Part shown: piece after piece, positions 44,760 through 56,800 of the stretch
How the letters are laid out: the number at the start of each line of letters is the position of its first letter
How positions within the stretch are numbered: position 1 is the first letter of the stretch
NCBI GenBank assembly: GCA_032622095.1
Contig: CP136064.1
Span: forward strand, 112,394,004-112,458,003
Reading direction: 5' to 3'
DNA: 64,000 nucleotides
From: Siphonodentalium dalli
Lineage: Eukaryota > Mollusca > Scaphopoda > Gadilida > Siphonodentaliidae
Made by a program: the position numbers and the translations under genes
The notes under the pieces: generated by a model
The model's input: only the letters and a program-made list of their open reading frames with translations
What the model was told of the DNA's origin: nothing
Database searches by the model: none

Positions 44760-47700
44760 TATTCAGTGATCGGGTAACGAGTACTCACACTGACAAAACG
44801 GGACATTATGTTTCGGATTTAATCAGATGGATCAACAAAATAAATATTTTTTTGTCACAGAATAATATCAAGTACTAGTATTCCATAAATTGCTCAACTG
44901 ACAGCACCGAACATTCTACAAGTGACGCCACGAACTGATTCAGACAAATGCTTCATTAACACACACGAAAATGTAAATACGCTGGCTATTTTGTGTAAAT
45001 AGACGGATACATAGTACAATGGCGATATAAGCAGATATTTACAACACTCTTTGTAGGTTCAATTAGCATCCGTAAACAATAATTTACGGACACAATCAAG
45101 TGCTTACTTCACTATTTCAGACTGATATGTTACGAATAAACCACTACACCCATTTGAAAAATGCTTCATAAAACTATTAATATCAAAATGTTTGGACATC
45201 GGCCGAGACATTTCTTAAAACACGACATCAGACCACGCATAAACACGAGAGGAGGCATGATTCTTAGCGAGAGGTGCTACGAATGTAAGTTGCGAGGAGA
45301 TCTGACCGAATTGCACTTAATTCTGCTTAAATTTCTATTTTTTGTCTAAACCAGAGTCAAACACGCAAGATGCTTGGTTGCAATTGACAGAAAATGTCCG
45401 AAGGTAGCTAATGATAGTCGCAGTGAAGCTGCGTGGTGTTTATTTACTAGCAATTTGCGAGTCAAAGTTGGCGGATTGAAGTAAAACTTGAACCCGCGAT
45501 AAATATGCTAAATATAGTAACAAATTTGGCTAAAGATTCTGTATGAGTCTGAAAATGTTTTACGGATTCTTCCCGGTATGCGGCGGATTCTTTATGCGAG
45601 CTGTAATTCAACATCATTCAACCCTGCGATTCTGGAATATTCATAGTAATGCGCACTGTATACAACCACTTGGATGTCATACAATCATTATACCGAGCCA
45701 TTAAAGCTGAACCGATCACTGTCACTAAATTTCGAGTACTTGGTTAGCCAGCTTTTTCACAGTGACACTTGCAGGTTTTATAAAATTGACGTTCGGGTAC
45801 CCAACTTTTTAATATCCGGGATTTTTAAATTCTTGTTTTTGTTCATTATCTCAAGATGACTGTTTAGTATAATGGAAAAGAAAGGCGTGTGTGCATACAT
45901 CACATTATGCGCCTGTCCAATTCTGTCTGTAGTGCCCTGACGTTTAAAAATAGGTCACTCGCCATATTGGCGAGATTTTAAAAATTATGGGCATCAAAGT
46001 GTTCATTACAATACTCGTGTTATAAAAGCTTGGTACCCAAGTGCCAATATGAAAACAATGGTACCACAAGTGCCCCAAAAAGTATTGACAGTTCAGTGGC
46101 ATTAAATTAAAGGCCCACAGTTGACCCGTTTCCAATAAGTCTTCATAACATTCTCGTAGTCAGAAATGTAATCAGTATGTCGCATGACTCGGAGCGTGTT
46201 TCCTTACTGGCACACTGCAGAGATAAATGAGATATCGTGCCGAGTCTTGGACGAACTATGAAAAACACGAGCCGCCTTTGAACATTGAAATTAGCCACAA
46301 ACCGTAGATATATACAATGTTAGAATTCTGACCGAGTAACTATATTTGTTTCCGAATACTGGAGAGCTTGCTTCTTGGTGGGGAACCAAAAAACGAAGTT
46401 GATGTTTTCCGTGTCTCTGACCGATTAATCTCGCACTTTGAAACCCCGCGGCTTGTATTTCCATATTTGCCCGTCCGCACGGTAGTAACTGTTATTGCAA
46501 AGATTTGATATCATGTCATTGGAATGGTCTCTCGCACAATGTTTAATCACTCTTTCGATGCACTCTGGACAGAAATAACATTTTTAATGCATTTTCGCTG
46601 AACAAATATTGAAATACATATCAAAACTAACAATTAAATGCTCGCAAAGAATCAGGAACAGCTATCAAATAATCCGCAGCAATTTAAGAAAAACACCAAT
46701 AAATAATCCACAGCTATTTAAATGTCAAGAATCCGCAGCGGGCATTAAAGAATCCGGAGCATTTTTTTTACTATTTAAAACGCCAATAACTCGACGAAAT
46801 ATATGTTTCTGTTATTTATTTTAACAATATTAAATTCGTTTATCACAACTGAGACCATGTATTGCGAAAAATCAACACCATTGCATTTTGTATAATATCA
46901 ATTAGTAGATTTCGTCCCCTATGGGATTTTACTATAAAAACTGTCAGTCGGTAGCTGTCTGATGACAAAATGGTAAACCACTGCGTCTAATTTTTAGTTT
47001 GGATTAGTTTCAATCTCCCAGATTATCATCGGATAAGCATTAATTGTCATAAATTATTCAATTGGCGATAAATGTCATCCACTTACTCGCAAATTATCCG
47101 TATCACTCCTCGTAAAGAATCAGCTCTTGCATGAGCCGGACCCACCCCTGTGATATATAAACAAACAGCCCGGTATCGTCCCACACATATCGACATTAAT
47201 CAAACGAAAACAATTTCGCCAATGAGAGTCACTTTATTCAATTTATATGAACAAATGGCAATGCATGCTGGCAATTTTGATATAACAATCATGCAAATAC
47301 TTCCATTGCGCAAGTTTATTTGCTGTGAGCCTTAGCAGAGTCTTTTAAATAAATATAAGCACCGAAATGATTTGCACTATGTTATACTATATCGGGAATT
47401 TCAGTAATTTCCCAATATTTCCAAATATATTCTAGATATCATCCGGTTCAGTTTCGAGAATACTCACAACACATACCCCCAACCAACTCACCCGTGTACC
47501 TGTTCCTGTCTAAGAAATCTTATAATTGCTCAAAATTAGGTAATTTTTTCGATCAAAGTTGACAATATTAACACAACCGTTGTGTTCAGTCCAACAATTC
47601 CTCGCGAAAATACGTACATAATATATAAATAATGTGAAATACGTACATAATGTGATTATTTGATTCTAAAATAAGTAGATAATGGACTCTTATCCGTTAG

Positions 47701-49199
47701 GTGTATTTTGTTTTATGGTGCGGGCCACAATAAAAATAACTGTTAAAGAGGGTACACCTGAACAGTCGTGCGTTCGCATATTTGTGTCATTGTCCGCATA
47801 TAATATGCTTAGAATACAATATGCCTCATTATGAGTCGACAATCTGACTAAAATATCCTAATTTTAAGCAGATAACGACTCAAAAGGAGCGATTCTAAGC
47901 AGATTATCTACATAAAATACTCTATTATAAGCAGATAATGTCCTGGTTTTCTGGAAAACAGGCTGTTCAGTCACTTGGTTGTTGATCAATTTAACTTTTA
48001 AAGCTGAATAGAAAGTTTACTCAACTCCTTGTGGGTAGAACTAGTTTACTCACACATTCAGTCGATGTTGGTTGGAGCTATAATTACACCGAGGTTGATA
48101 ATGTTGAGTCAAATTTTAGTCAATGATATTTTCAGTGTGATGGTCTGTATCAACTACCAATCTCTTCACTATGAATTTCTTAGCCATGTCTTTACTGACT
48201 GGATTCTTCCGTACATTTATAACAGCATACCTTGGGATACATGGGTTATCATATATGTTGATGGTTGTTCAGGAAATATAAGCAGACGACAGACAGACCA
48301 GACGAACATATACATGTATACGAATGCTGAGTAATTCTTAAAGACATATTATGGTCTTGCTCGGGTGCATGAAACTGATAAGTTAGTATTCAGGTGCTAT
48401 GCCAGCTGGAGGAATGTCGTATTCTACCAACATACCTAAAATCTCAAGCAAATCGACCTTACCACTCCATAGAAAACATTGTCTCAACTACGCTAAATTG
48501 TAAATATTTACTACTCGAATCGGGACGCTTCTATCGGCGATAAACTAACGAAAACGATTTCGCCATCGGCAGTCACTTCATTTAATTAATATATATGAAC
48601 GACGGTGTGTGTTGTCAATTTAGATATCATATTTGTACAAATAACTACTTTGAACAAGATTATTCTCCATTTCTATTTAATCAGCCTACCAGAGTGTTTC
48701 ATATCACTTTAATCACTTGTGCAAAAAGTTCAGGTTATAAGTTTAACGTTTGTTGAGCTTATTTTCCGAGCATTTCATAATGGTTGTTCGTCCATGAGTA
48801 TTTAGTAAAGAAAGGGTTAAATCTTTTAGGCTTCAAACTGCTATACCACGTGACTATCGAACTCTCAATGTAAAACACTGACGAAAGCACATAATGTGAA
48901 ACACTGACGTAAGCACACAATATGTTTTAATAATTTCTCTGCCCCCGACTGACACCTCAATGTCACCGGACGCTCGTATTGTCCGATTCCAGCTACACAC
49001 AGTTTCAGATTCGATTTATGCACTTCATTATAGTAGTAGCCATGAATTGGAGTTGATCGATTAGCTCATGCGGTTATAGGAAACGCAAATATAACCCTCC
49101 CGCTATGCACTCGATCAGGTTTCACGATTAGGTTGGGCGGAAACAAAAGTGTTCGTCCTTCTTCTCAACACGTAGTAAATATATTAAATTTCCATTAAA
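44760..49199. other. No recognised gene
   Basis: The only structure seen is three faint groups: 'aagaatccgcagc'-like phrases repeated at about 46650-46760, 'taagcagataat' phrases near 47865-47940, and a diverged copy of the TTCAGGTTATAAGTT...GAGCTTATTTTCCGAGCATT repeat at 48733-48800. The 101-codon plus-strand frame at 48029-48334 has no recognisable features. Confidence 0.4.
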
Positions 49200-49208
49200 G
49201 TATATAAG
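49200..49208 (+). promoter_or_regulatory. TATA box of secreted-protein gene
   Basis: GTATATAAG (TATATAAG core at 49201-49208) lies 51-58 bases upstream of the ATG at 49259. This predicts a transcription start near 49230-49235 and a 5' leader of about 25-30 bases. The position is right for a compact TATA promoter. There is no experimental support. Confidence 0.6.
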
Positions 49209-49258
49209 GTTCCATAAAAGTTATCTCGGCACAGATTGTTCTGATCAAATCTTGAGGT

Positions 49259-49400
49259 ATGAATCAATTGTGTCTGGTTGCGATCCTCGTGGTTATTATC
49301 CCGGCGGTGATTCCGGACCCGAGCCCAAAGGCACAAGGATGTAAAGGGCATTTGGTAGTAGATGGAAACAAGGGGAAAGGAAGTCACCACTTCAAGTGTG
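49259..49400 (+). CDS. First exon: signal peptide plus Gly/Lys/His segment
   Basis: The ATG at 49259 has a G at -3 and a TATA box 51-58 bases upstream. The exon encodes 47 codons plus one base, then donor G|GTAAGT. Residues 4-18 (LCLVAILVVIIPAVI) are a hydrophobic signal-peptide core after a short MNQ start, with a likely cleavage near residues 19-26. The mature part reads GCKGHLVVDGNKGKGSHHFK and a Cys. Its Gly-Lys-Gly-Lys-Gly / His-His content resembles the linker exons at 13819 and 20769, and the exon ends in phase 1 like all of them. I infer the first exon of a second gene in the family, directed to the secretory pathway. The next certain exon is the EGF exon at 60916. Confidence 0.82.
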
Positions 49401-50297
49401 GTAAGTTTATTTTGTGTGCGGTTGCGTTATAAAATAGAATGTGATTTCCCACCTGCATGCATTGTACTCTTATTGGGTATGGGGAGACTGCTGGTGGTGG
49501 CTTCATGTAAAATAAGTTCAAGTTTAAATAAAGTATATCTTATATGCACATTGTCGTTGTGTGCGCGTGTACGTGTCATCCGTTTCTTCTGAGCATAGAA
49601 ACCAAATTATTTCATTTCACCAATATATACGTGTAGTCCGTACTACAGCATATAGATGTATAGCAATAGTGATAAAACTGATTTAGCAGGAATCAGTTGC
49701 TTATATGTTTGCGGTTTAAATATACTTGGAACTTGGAACACATTTGTTGATAGTATAAAACTTATGATACAGTTGTTGATATTTCGTTAAATGCACGAGT
49801 CCTATATAGAATGTGTAACGTGTGCGGAATCCTACCATATTCATGATGGCAACAGTAATTCGCGACATGTGCATTGAAGAGATTCCCTTCTTTGGTTGAA
49901 TATAAAACAATTTACATTATTTCTATTCTCTTTTAATATCATCAACGTAATAACCACCATCGTCAGCATCATATACTATGTGTATTGTAAATTGCATTGC
50001 GATATTCAAAAGCGATGTGTGAGATATATGTGTTAAGACCGGTCTACCGATACCATACACTTTGGGACTTGCGAAAATATGACGCCGTCTTCCCGTATTA
50101 ATAAATGTTGAGGACCTTCCAGTAATATTTGTTCTAGTTTTATATTAAAACACCAAATCATATTTCTCACTCATGTTTGTGTGTGACGTGTTCAAACATT
50201 TAAACATGATCAACGGCTTGAATGTCTCAATAGCCGCAATATCGATGCTCTCGGTCGTGATTCCCATATACATGTATATATAGAGGATATGAAATGA
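49401..50297 (+). other. Intron region, no exon seen
   Basis: Follows the donor of the first exon. No phase-1 exon with good splice sites was found here. Confidence 0.45.
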
Positions 50298-50417
50298 GTG
50301 TTTCTCTCATATGATATTTATGAAACGAGTCTAAGATTTTTCAGTTTTCTCGAGCCTCCGGCGAGAGAAAACTGAAAATTCGTGACGAGTTTCATAAATA
50401 TCATATGAGAGAAACAC
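50298..50417. repeat. Hairpin with about 50-bp arms
   Basis: GTGTTTCTCTCATATGATAT ... pairs with its complement ending in GAGAAACAC. The turn is near CGAGCCTCCGGCGAG. Half of a similar hairpin ('gagcctcatgc' ... 'ataatatgagagaaacac') is at 19215-19280. Confidence 0.85.
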
Positions 50418-51126
50418 GAATTACATATTCTATTTATCATATGACACCTATAAATTGATTATGATGTCCAAAACGCACACAAATCACTAAATAACTATAT
50501 GATATCGGCAGCAAAAGGTTAATGTAACGTCACTTCATTGCACTGGAAACCGAATTACACCTGGTGAACTAGCAGAAATGATATGCACGCGAAGATATGG
50601 TGCGCTATTCTGTTCTCAGTTTGTGACATTATATCGTATGTTTATTAGATAAATACGAATTACATATTCTATTTATCGTAAAACAATGTCCAAAACTATA
50701 TATTTCAAGATTATAATTGCGAGAATTTCGGCATCGCGTTGATTGACGCGCACGAATTTGACCTGCATTTAGTTAGAGATGCGCTCGGCCCCTGCTGCCA
50801 TTCAGCCAATCAGAACACACTTTTTGTCAACAAACCAATCAAATTATCGGAAGGTGATATGAACTAGTAATTGATATGAAATTGATTTATGACATACTTT
50901 CCAACGTAAATAATGATTGAGTCATATGATAAATACTGGTATGTCATAGTTCACATGACTATATAGATCTACGACGAAAACGACAATGTGTGATTTGGCA
51001 AAATGTTAGCGCTATATTGATATATGCCTATCCTGGATCAAAATCCCAGTATTTGGAAAAGCTTCAAAATTTTCCAATGTTTCAGATTTTCTAGCTATAC
51101 TTTTCATTGTTTATTCTATAGAGCCA

Positions 51127-51628
51127 TTAAAGGTACGGTTGGCCTTGGCGGTGGGTATCCTGTGAAAATATTTCCACCCGTCAAAAACCGCCACAAACAG
51201 AAAGAACAACAAAATTTAGACAGACTGTGTCCGTATACAAATAAGAAATATCGCATAAACAGTATGTTATTGTCATTTGTTTGACCATTGTTATGTAAAC
51301 AAAAGCACAAAAAGTAACTTTTCTGGTGTTTGTTTATATTATGATGGTAAATATAAAGAGCGTTCTTTGTTTGTGAATTCCTGATATGGAACGAATAAAG
51401 AGCGTTTGTGCCATTTGTGTGTGATTTGCCAGCAGCATTGTGCTGTCTCCTGTAACACAATCAGGCTCTTGATTATGTAAAATATAGTAAATCTTTATGA
51501 TAACATGCTGTTTGCGCGATGGTCATGGTATATATGAACGAAACTGTATGCATATTAATGTTTTTCTGTTTACGGTGATTGCAACAAATATGAATATTTT
51601 CGATAACTAAGGCCTCACGTGCCTTTAA
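51127..51628 (+). mobile_element. piggyBac-type MITE, copy 2
   Basis: 502 bp, bounded by TTAA (51127-51130 and 51625-51628). Same orientation as copy 3 (53356-53857) and very similar to it throughout. Confidence 0.9.
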
Positions 51629-53355
51629 AGCTCTGGTCACAAATGATTTTTATAAAAAGTAGTGGTGGAAGTCGACCATCTTTATATTATTCATATGGAT
51701 TATTGACAACATGATTCCGCTATTCACGTATGCCGGATAATAGCCAGGTTCAGCTACACGTACGTGTAACCTGTAACATGTGTTATAACATTGCCAACGA
51801 AAGTCGCATGACTCACGTTACCATTACGCATACATGCACTAGCTTACACGATCAAACCGTTTAGAAGATTTGTGTCAAAAAAGTGTAGAATTGCGAAAAG
51901 TGTAGGAAACAAGAATTATACAATATAAGATCTCCTATTTTAATTACAATAGGTAAATGTTGATATCTTCGTTTTGTGAATTCGCTACAAGAGGCCTATA
52001 CTCTTGGGATCCAAATAAGCATACCCGTATGCTTATTAATTTTTGAAAAAGTTGCCGCCCTGTATGGTGCTTATTTGGGTCCGTATGTTTATTTTAAAAG
52101 CATGATTGTCAAGAAAGTTATACTATAAGCCTATCAGAATTGCTGGAGCATTTAATCAGACCAGGAAAAGGTTGTACAAACATGTTGCTGAAAGTCTGTT
52201 TGGTAACTCCTATGACATCAGTGTACAATATGAGAAATATGTATTATTAACCTTAGTATTTCAGATAGACTTGCTTCCTTGTTGTGTAAACTGCCACCCT
52301 GTACTCTTATTCCGCCCCGTACTCTTATTGGATTTAGCAGACTTGTCGACCCTGTACCCTTATTCTGCACCGTATGCTTATCAGAAGAGCGCACGAGGCT
52401 GTCGTTAGTGGTTATGGTGTCATGGTTGGTAAATTCGGATTTCTGACCGAATAAATGTTTCACAAAATGAACCTGCGCTAACGCTCTTTCCTAGCGACTT
52501 GCGCATATACGTTTTATCTAGATGGTGTTGTACCCAACCTCGACATGTCAAAGCGTGACTGACATCATAATGCAACATAACATTTACCTCGAAAAGGTGA
52601 CATCGACAAGTGACCCGATACGAAACTGATCCCCTCGTTTTGTTCGATATACACGCACGATCTCACAAATAAATTAACCTCGACATGTCACCTATTGTTG
52701 TCTTGGTGTCTTCTGGCAGTAAACATTATTAACCAAACAATGACTATATTAACTGTTTATACTCTAATGCATATAAGGTGATATTTTGCAATGAACTTCA
52801 TATCGTATTTATGTGGAATGCAGTTACAAATAGATTAACATAACATAACAGTTTAGGATTACAGTCAGCAATGTGGTGCGCAGGGGATTGGGAACACAAT
52901 ATGAAACTTGTGGGAGCCACTCTACTCGGAAAACAGCTGCTAATAAATATTAAGATGGTGATGTTACGGGAAGCTGGCAAATTAAGGTTGTGTTTGGTTC
53001 TTTTATAGAACGGCGCCCCGAGTGTCCTCTATGTCAGTTGACACACAATGAGCAGCGTCCTCCAGACATAGATATATAATTTTACAAGATAGTGCAGCAT
53101 GGAGTCGTTTAATATATATAATAGAGATCTGAAAATTATGAGAAATATGTTTTAAAAGTCTCTAGATAGGATGTGATTGGACTGTCTCACAAAGACGCAC
53201 ATTCAGGTTATGAGCATGGGGTACCAAAGAGGATATCAGTGGCTGAGACAATTGTTCCAAGCATATCTTTAATTCCACAAAATACTATGTCGCTATTTCG
53301 GTACTCAATTTATTCCAGCTTGTTCCAAATACCATTTTACATGCTAAAATGTCAG
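51629..53355 (+). other. Intron region, no exon seen
   Basis: Lies between two piggyBac-type MITEs. Frames such as 52106-52408 lack recognisable features. 'gtactcttattccgcc'-like phrases repeat a few times near 52300-52370. Confidence 0.4.
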
Positions 53356-53857
53356 TTAAAGGTACGGTTGGCCTTGGCGGTGGGTATCCTGTGAAAATAT
53401 TTCCACCCGTCAAAAACCGCCACAAACAGAAAGAACAACAAAATGTAGACAGACTTTGTCCGTATACAAATAACAAATATCGCATAACCAGTATGTTATT
53501 GTCATATTTTTGACCATTGTTATGTAAACAAAAGCATAAAAAGTTACTTTTCTGGTGTTTGTTTATATTATGATGGTAAACATAAAGAGCGTTCTTTGTG
53601 GGTGAATTCCTGATATGGAACGAATAAAGAGCGTTTATGCCATTTGTGTGTGATTAGCCAGCAGCATTGTGTTGTCTTCTGTAACACAATCAGGCTCTTG
53701 CTTAGGTAAAATATAGTAAATCTTTATGATAACATGCTGTTTACGCGATGGTCATGGTATATATGAACGAAACTGTATGCGTTTTAATGTTTTTCTGTTT
53801 ACGGTGATTGGAACAAATATGAATATTTTCGACAACTAAGGCCTCACGTGCCTTTAA
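53356..53857 (+). mobile_element. piggyBac-type MITE, copy 3
   Basis: 502 bp, bounded by TTAA (53356-53359 and 53854-53857). Nearly the same as copy 2. TIR TTAAAGGTACGGTTGGCC on the left and GGCCTCACGTGCCTTTAA on the right. Confidence 0.9.
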
Positions 53858-56800
53858 GACATAATAAATAATTTATATTTAAAACGGACAAGATGGAAAT
53901 ATATTTGTTCGTGAGAAGCCTTAAGTGGAAATAAGGCTATCATGCTTTAATGATATGTGACAATCTGGAACTTAAATAAATTGAATTTCACATACAATGG
54001 ACACTAAAGAATGCCTGATATCGTCACGGGAAGTGCAAATACAAACTTGTCGTTTGAGATATTAAAGGGGCAAATTTAAGTGTTTTCCCAAATTGTGTAC
54101 GCACCCATTAATATGTTGACAAAATTTATTTATAATTGAAAATCCGATGCAGGAAGTTGTTCAGACTTGTGACAATTTAATGTGACTGAAGCAACAGCTG
54201 CGAACAATGTAAAAAAGCAACATTTATCCAGAATCTCTATTGTAAACGCGACTGAAATCTGAGTGATCATTTTTTTTGGAAAACAAACATGCATATATCT
54301 ACACTGCTGGTTTCATAAAGGTGAAATTTTATTCAAAAGTGAGCCCGTTATTCTTTGTATTCTCAACTTATGCTGCATATATGCACGGAATATTCCATGC
54401 TGCTAACATGCTTGCTTAATGTGCCAACAATCGCGAAAAGAATGGGCAGGGTATATCTGTTTAACTTAGTCATTCTGTCCGTGCGTCCGTATAGCATTAT
54501 GTCCGTGTTTAATATGTTTCCACGTGTATGTCCGTCCACGAAAAATAACTCATCCAGGAGAAGGCAATCGGGTTTCAATTGAATTCCCTATCAAACAAGC
54601 TTTATCAATATGATAATCTGCTGTTGTTCACAATGTCTGCTCTATAAGTATTACTATTTATTCATCGGGGACTATTTTTTTTCAAATACACGCTGTCCTT
54701 CCGCATTGATAACGTTTGGCAAATGATGTTCCGAATGATACGGTTTTATCTGTGTGACTCACTATTTGATCATGCTAATTTAGCCGATACAATTAAGGTA
54801 AGACTAAATCCCGCGAGTATTTTAAAGAGAGTTTGCACTCTGCCCAAGCGTAACCGCACGCATGGGTCACCTATAAATTTAAATTTTATTTTAACCCTTT
54901 CTATACTAAATAGATTCTCCCAGCCAGATACACAAGTCTACATTGGAATTGTGTATTATTTAATTGGAGGTGTGTTCGTGATAAATTAGCAGACAATAGT
55001 CAGGCGAAAAGATGATAGAAGTGCTGAAGGATTAATATTCATTGGTGGGAATGTGGTTATATGTTACATAAATACGATGTTGACTGCAAGTTAATACGTT
55101 GAATACAGACATGTCTGGCATGTCGCATATTTTAGTCATATGTATAATGCACAGGTACTGAATGGATAGAGCTCAAAATGAAACTGAAATATGTGATACA
55201 TCGTATGTATCGGTGTTTGAATGCCCAATCCGTCCAAATAGTCAGAACATACCGTGTACTGCTAAATTTTATTGACTGGCAAATAGCTATACCGAAATTC
55301 AATGTTGGCACGGTTTTCGCCCGTGTTTAGCTTTGATATTATTTGTGTTCATATTTTGTATATTGCGATTTCTTATAACAATCCCATTGAAAGCATATCG
55401 AAATTTACTTCTCCAAAATATTAGATCCCAGAACAATCACATCGTATCATAAAATGTACATACATATTGTTATAATCATACTCGAAGTTAAGACTAGACT
55501 AGACGATGGGATTGTTCTGCGTTTTAACATTTTGATGAAGTATAATGAGTTAGGTAGTACTAGTATAGGGTAAACCAGTCCCACACGGACTGTATATCGG
55601 ACATAATTGTCGCAAATGCACCAACACCGAGGTCGGCGTTCGACTCTTTATTGGCATATACCGTACTATAAAACATTCATATTCGATTGGTAACTCTTTC
55701 ATCTCCAAAACACCATCTTACATAGTATAGGGACAGATAATGTCAGTCATATTCAATATGCAAAGCTTTCGAGAATTTATCATTTTTTATTGTATGATGT
55801 GCTACAAAAAATATTGTCAACCTTCAAAGTGTAAATATAATTATGCTGCATCGGATATCCAACAGAGTTCGATTCATGTTTTTCAATCATGTGTTCGTAG
55901 TAACTTGTAAAGAAGTATATGCACATCAGTCGTGCGCAAGAGAGTATACATTGGTCTGTTCTAATTAGTTAAAATTTATGGTTCAAAGTTTTAATTGATC
56001 GATTAAAGTTAGTTAAAATAATTTGTTCAAAGTTTTATTGCTTGCATTTCTGTAATCAACAACCTGCCCACTCAGGGGTGTAATTAACACATTTGCAGGA
56101 AGGTATGCCGTTCGTTTTGCATCTGGCATTTTCGGGGACCAACCACCCCCAAACCTGCAAAAGAACATATTTTTGTACTCCAAATTTTTCGACACCCCAC
56201 ATCTCACGAATTTGGTCAAAAACCACATAAAACCATACTAATAGCAACCACCAAGGGTGCTTATACCTAAGGCAGGTGAATGACGTCATATATATTTTTC
56301 TATATCCATCAGTGATTTTTTAGATCGCGGGTATGGATTTTGGAGAAATTATCACGTGACTTCCGGTTAGCAACAATGTGGAGATTGCAAAAAAACGCGG
56401 AATTGGGAATGAAGCATTGCGATGAAAATGAAAGTAACTAATTCACAACTTACGAAGAATTCACATCTGATTTAGGCCTATTAATTTCAATTAGACCAAT
56501 TTCTTTGGTTAGTTTAATGAAAACGAAAAATAAAGACGACATGACACGGTTTCTGACGTCATTTTGGATTTGTGGGCCAGAATCCAGACAAGATTGCACA
56601 ACCCACGACACGTCTTGTCAGGTTGACATGTCATATCTCCGTCGTGATCACTGCGTGATGTTACATAAATTATTCTTAGCGCTATGTCGCCAATAAAAGG
56701 CAAATTTGAGGCACAGCATGTGTGGTTGCTCAACTACGTGCCACGTACGATTCATATTATCACTCATATGACTGGCAAAATATCACCGTTAGTTCAAATG

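Noticed and set aside
37790-53857. Protein MRYFLFVYGQSLSTFC... shared by three loci
   Set aside because: All three lie inside copies of the same piggyBac-type MITE, so sharing reflects element copies rather than coding selection.
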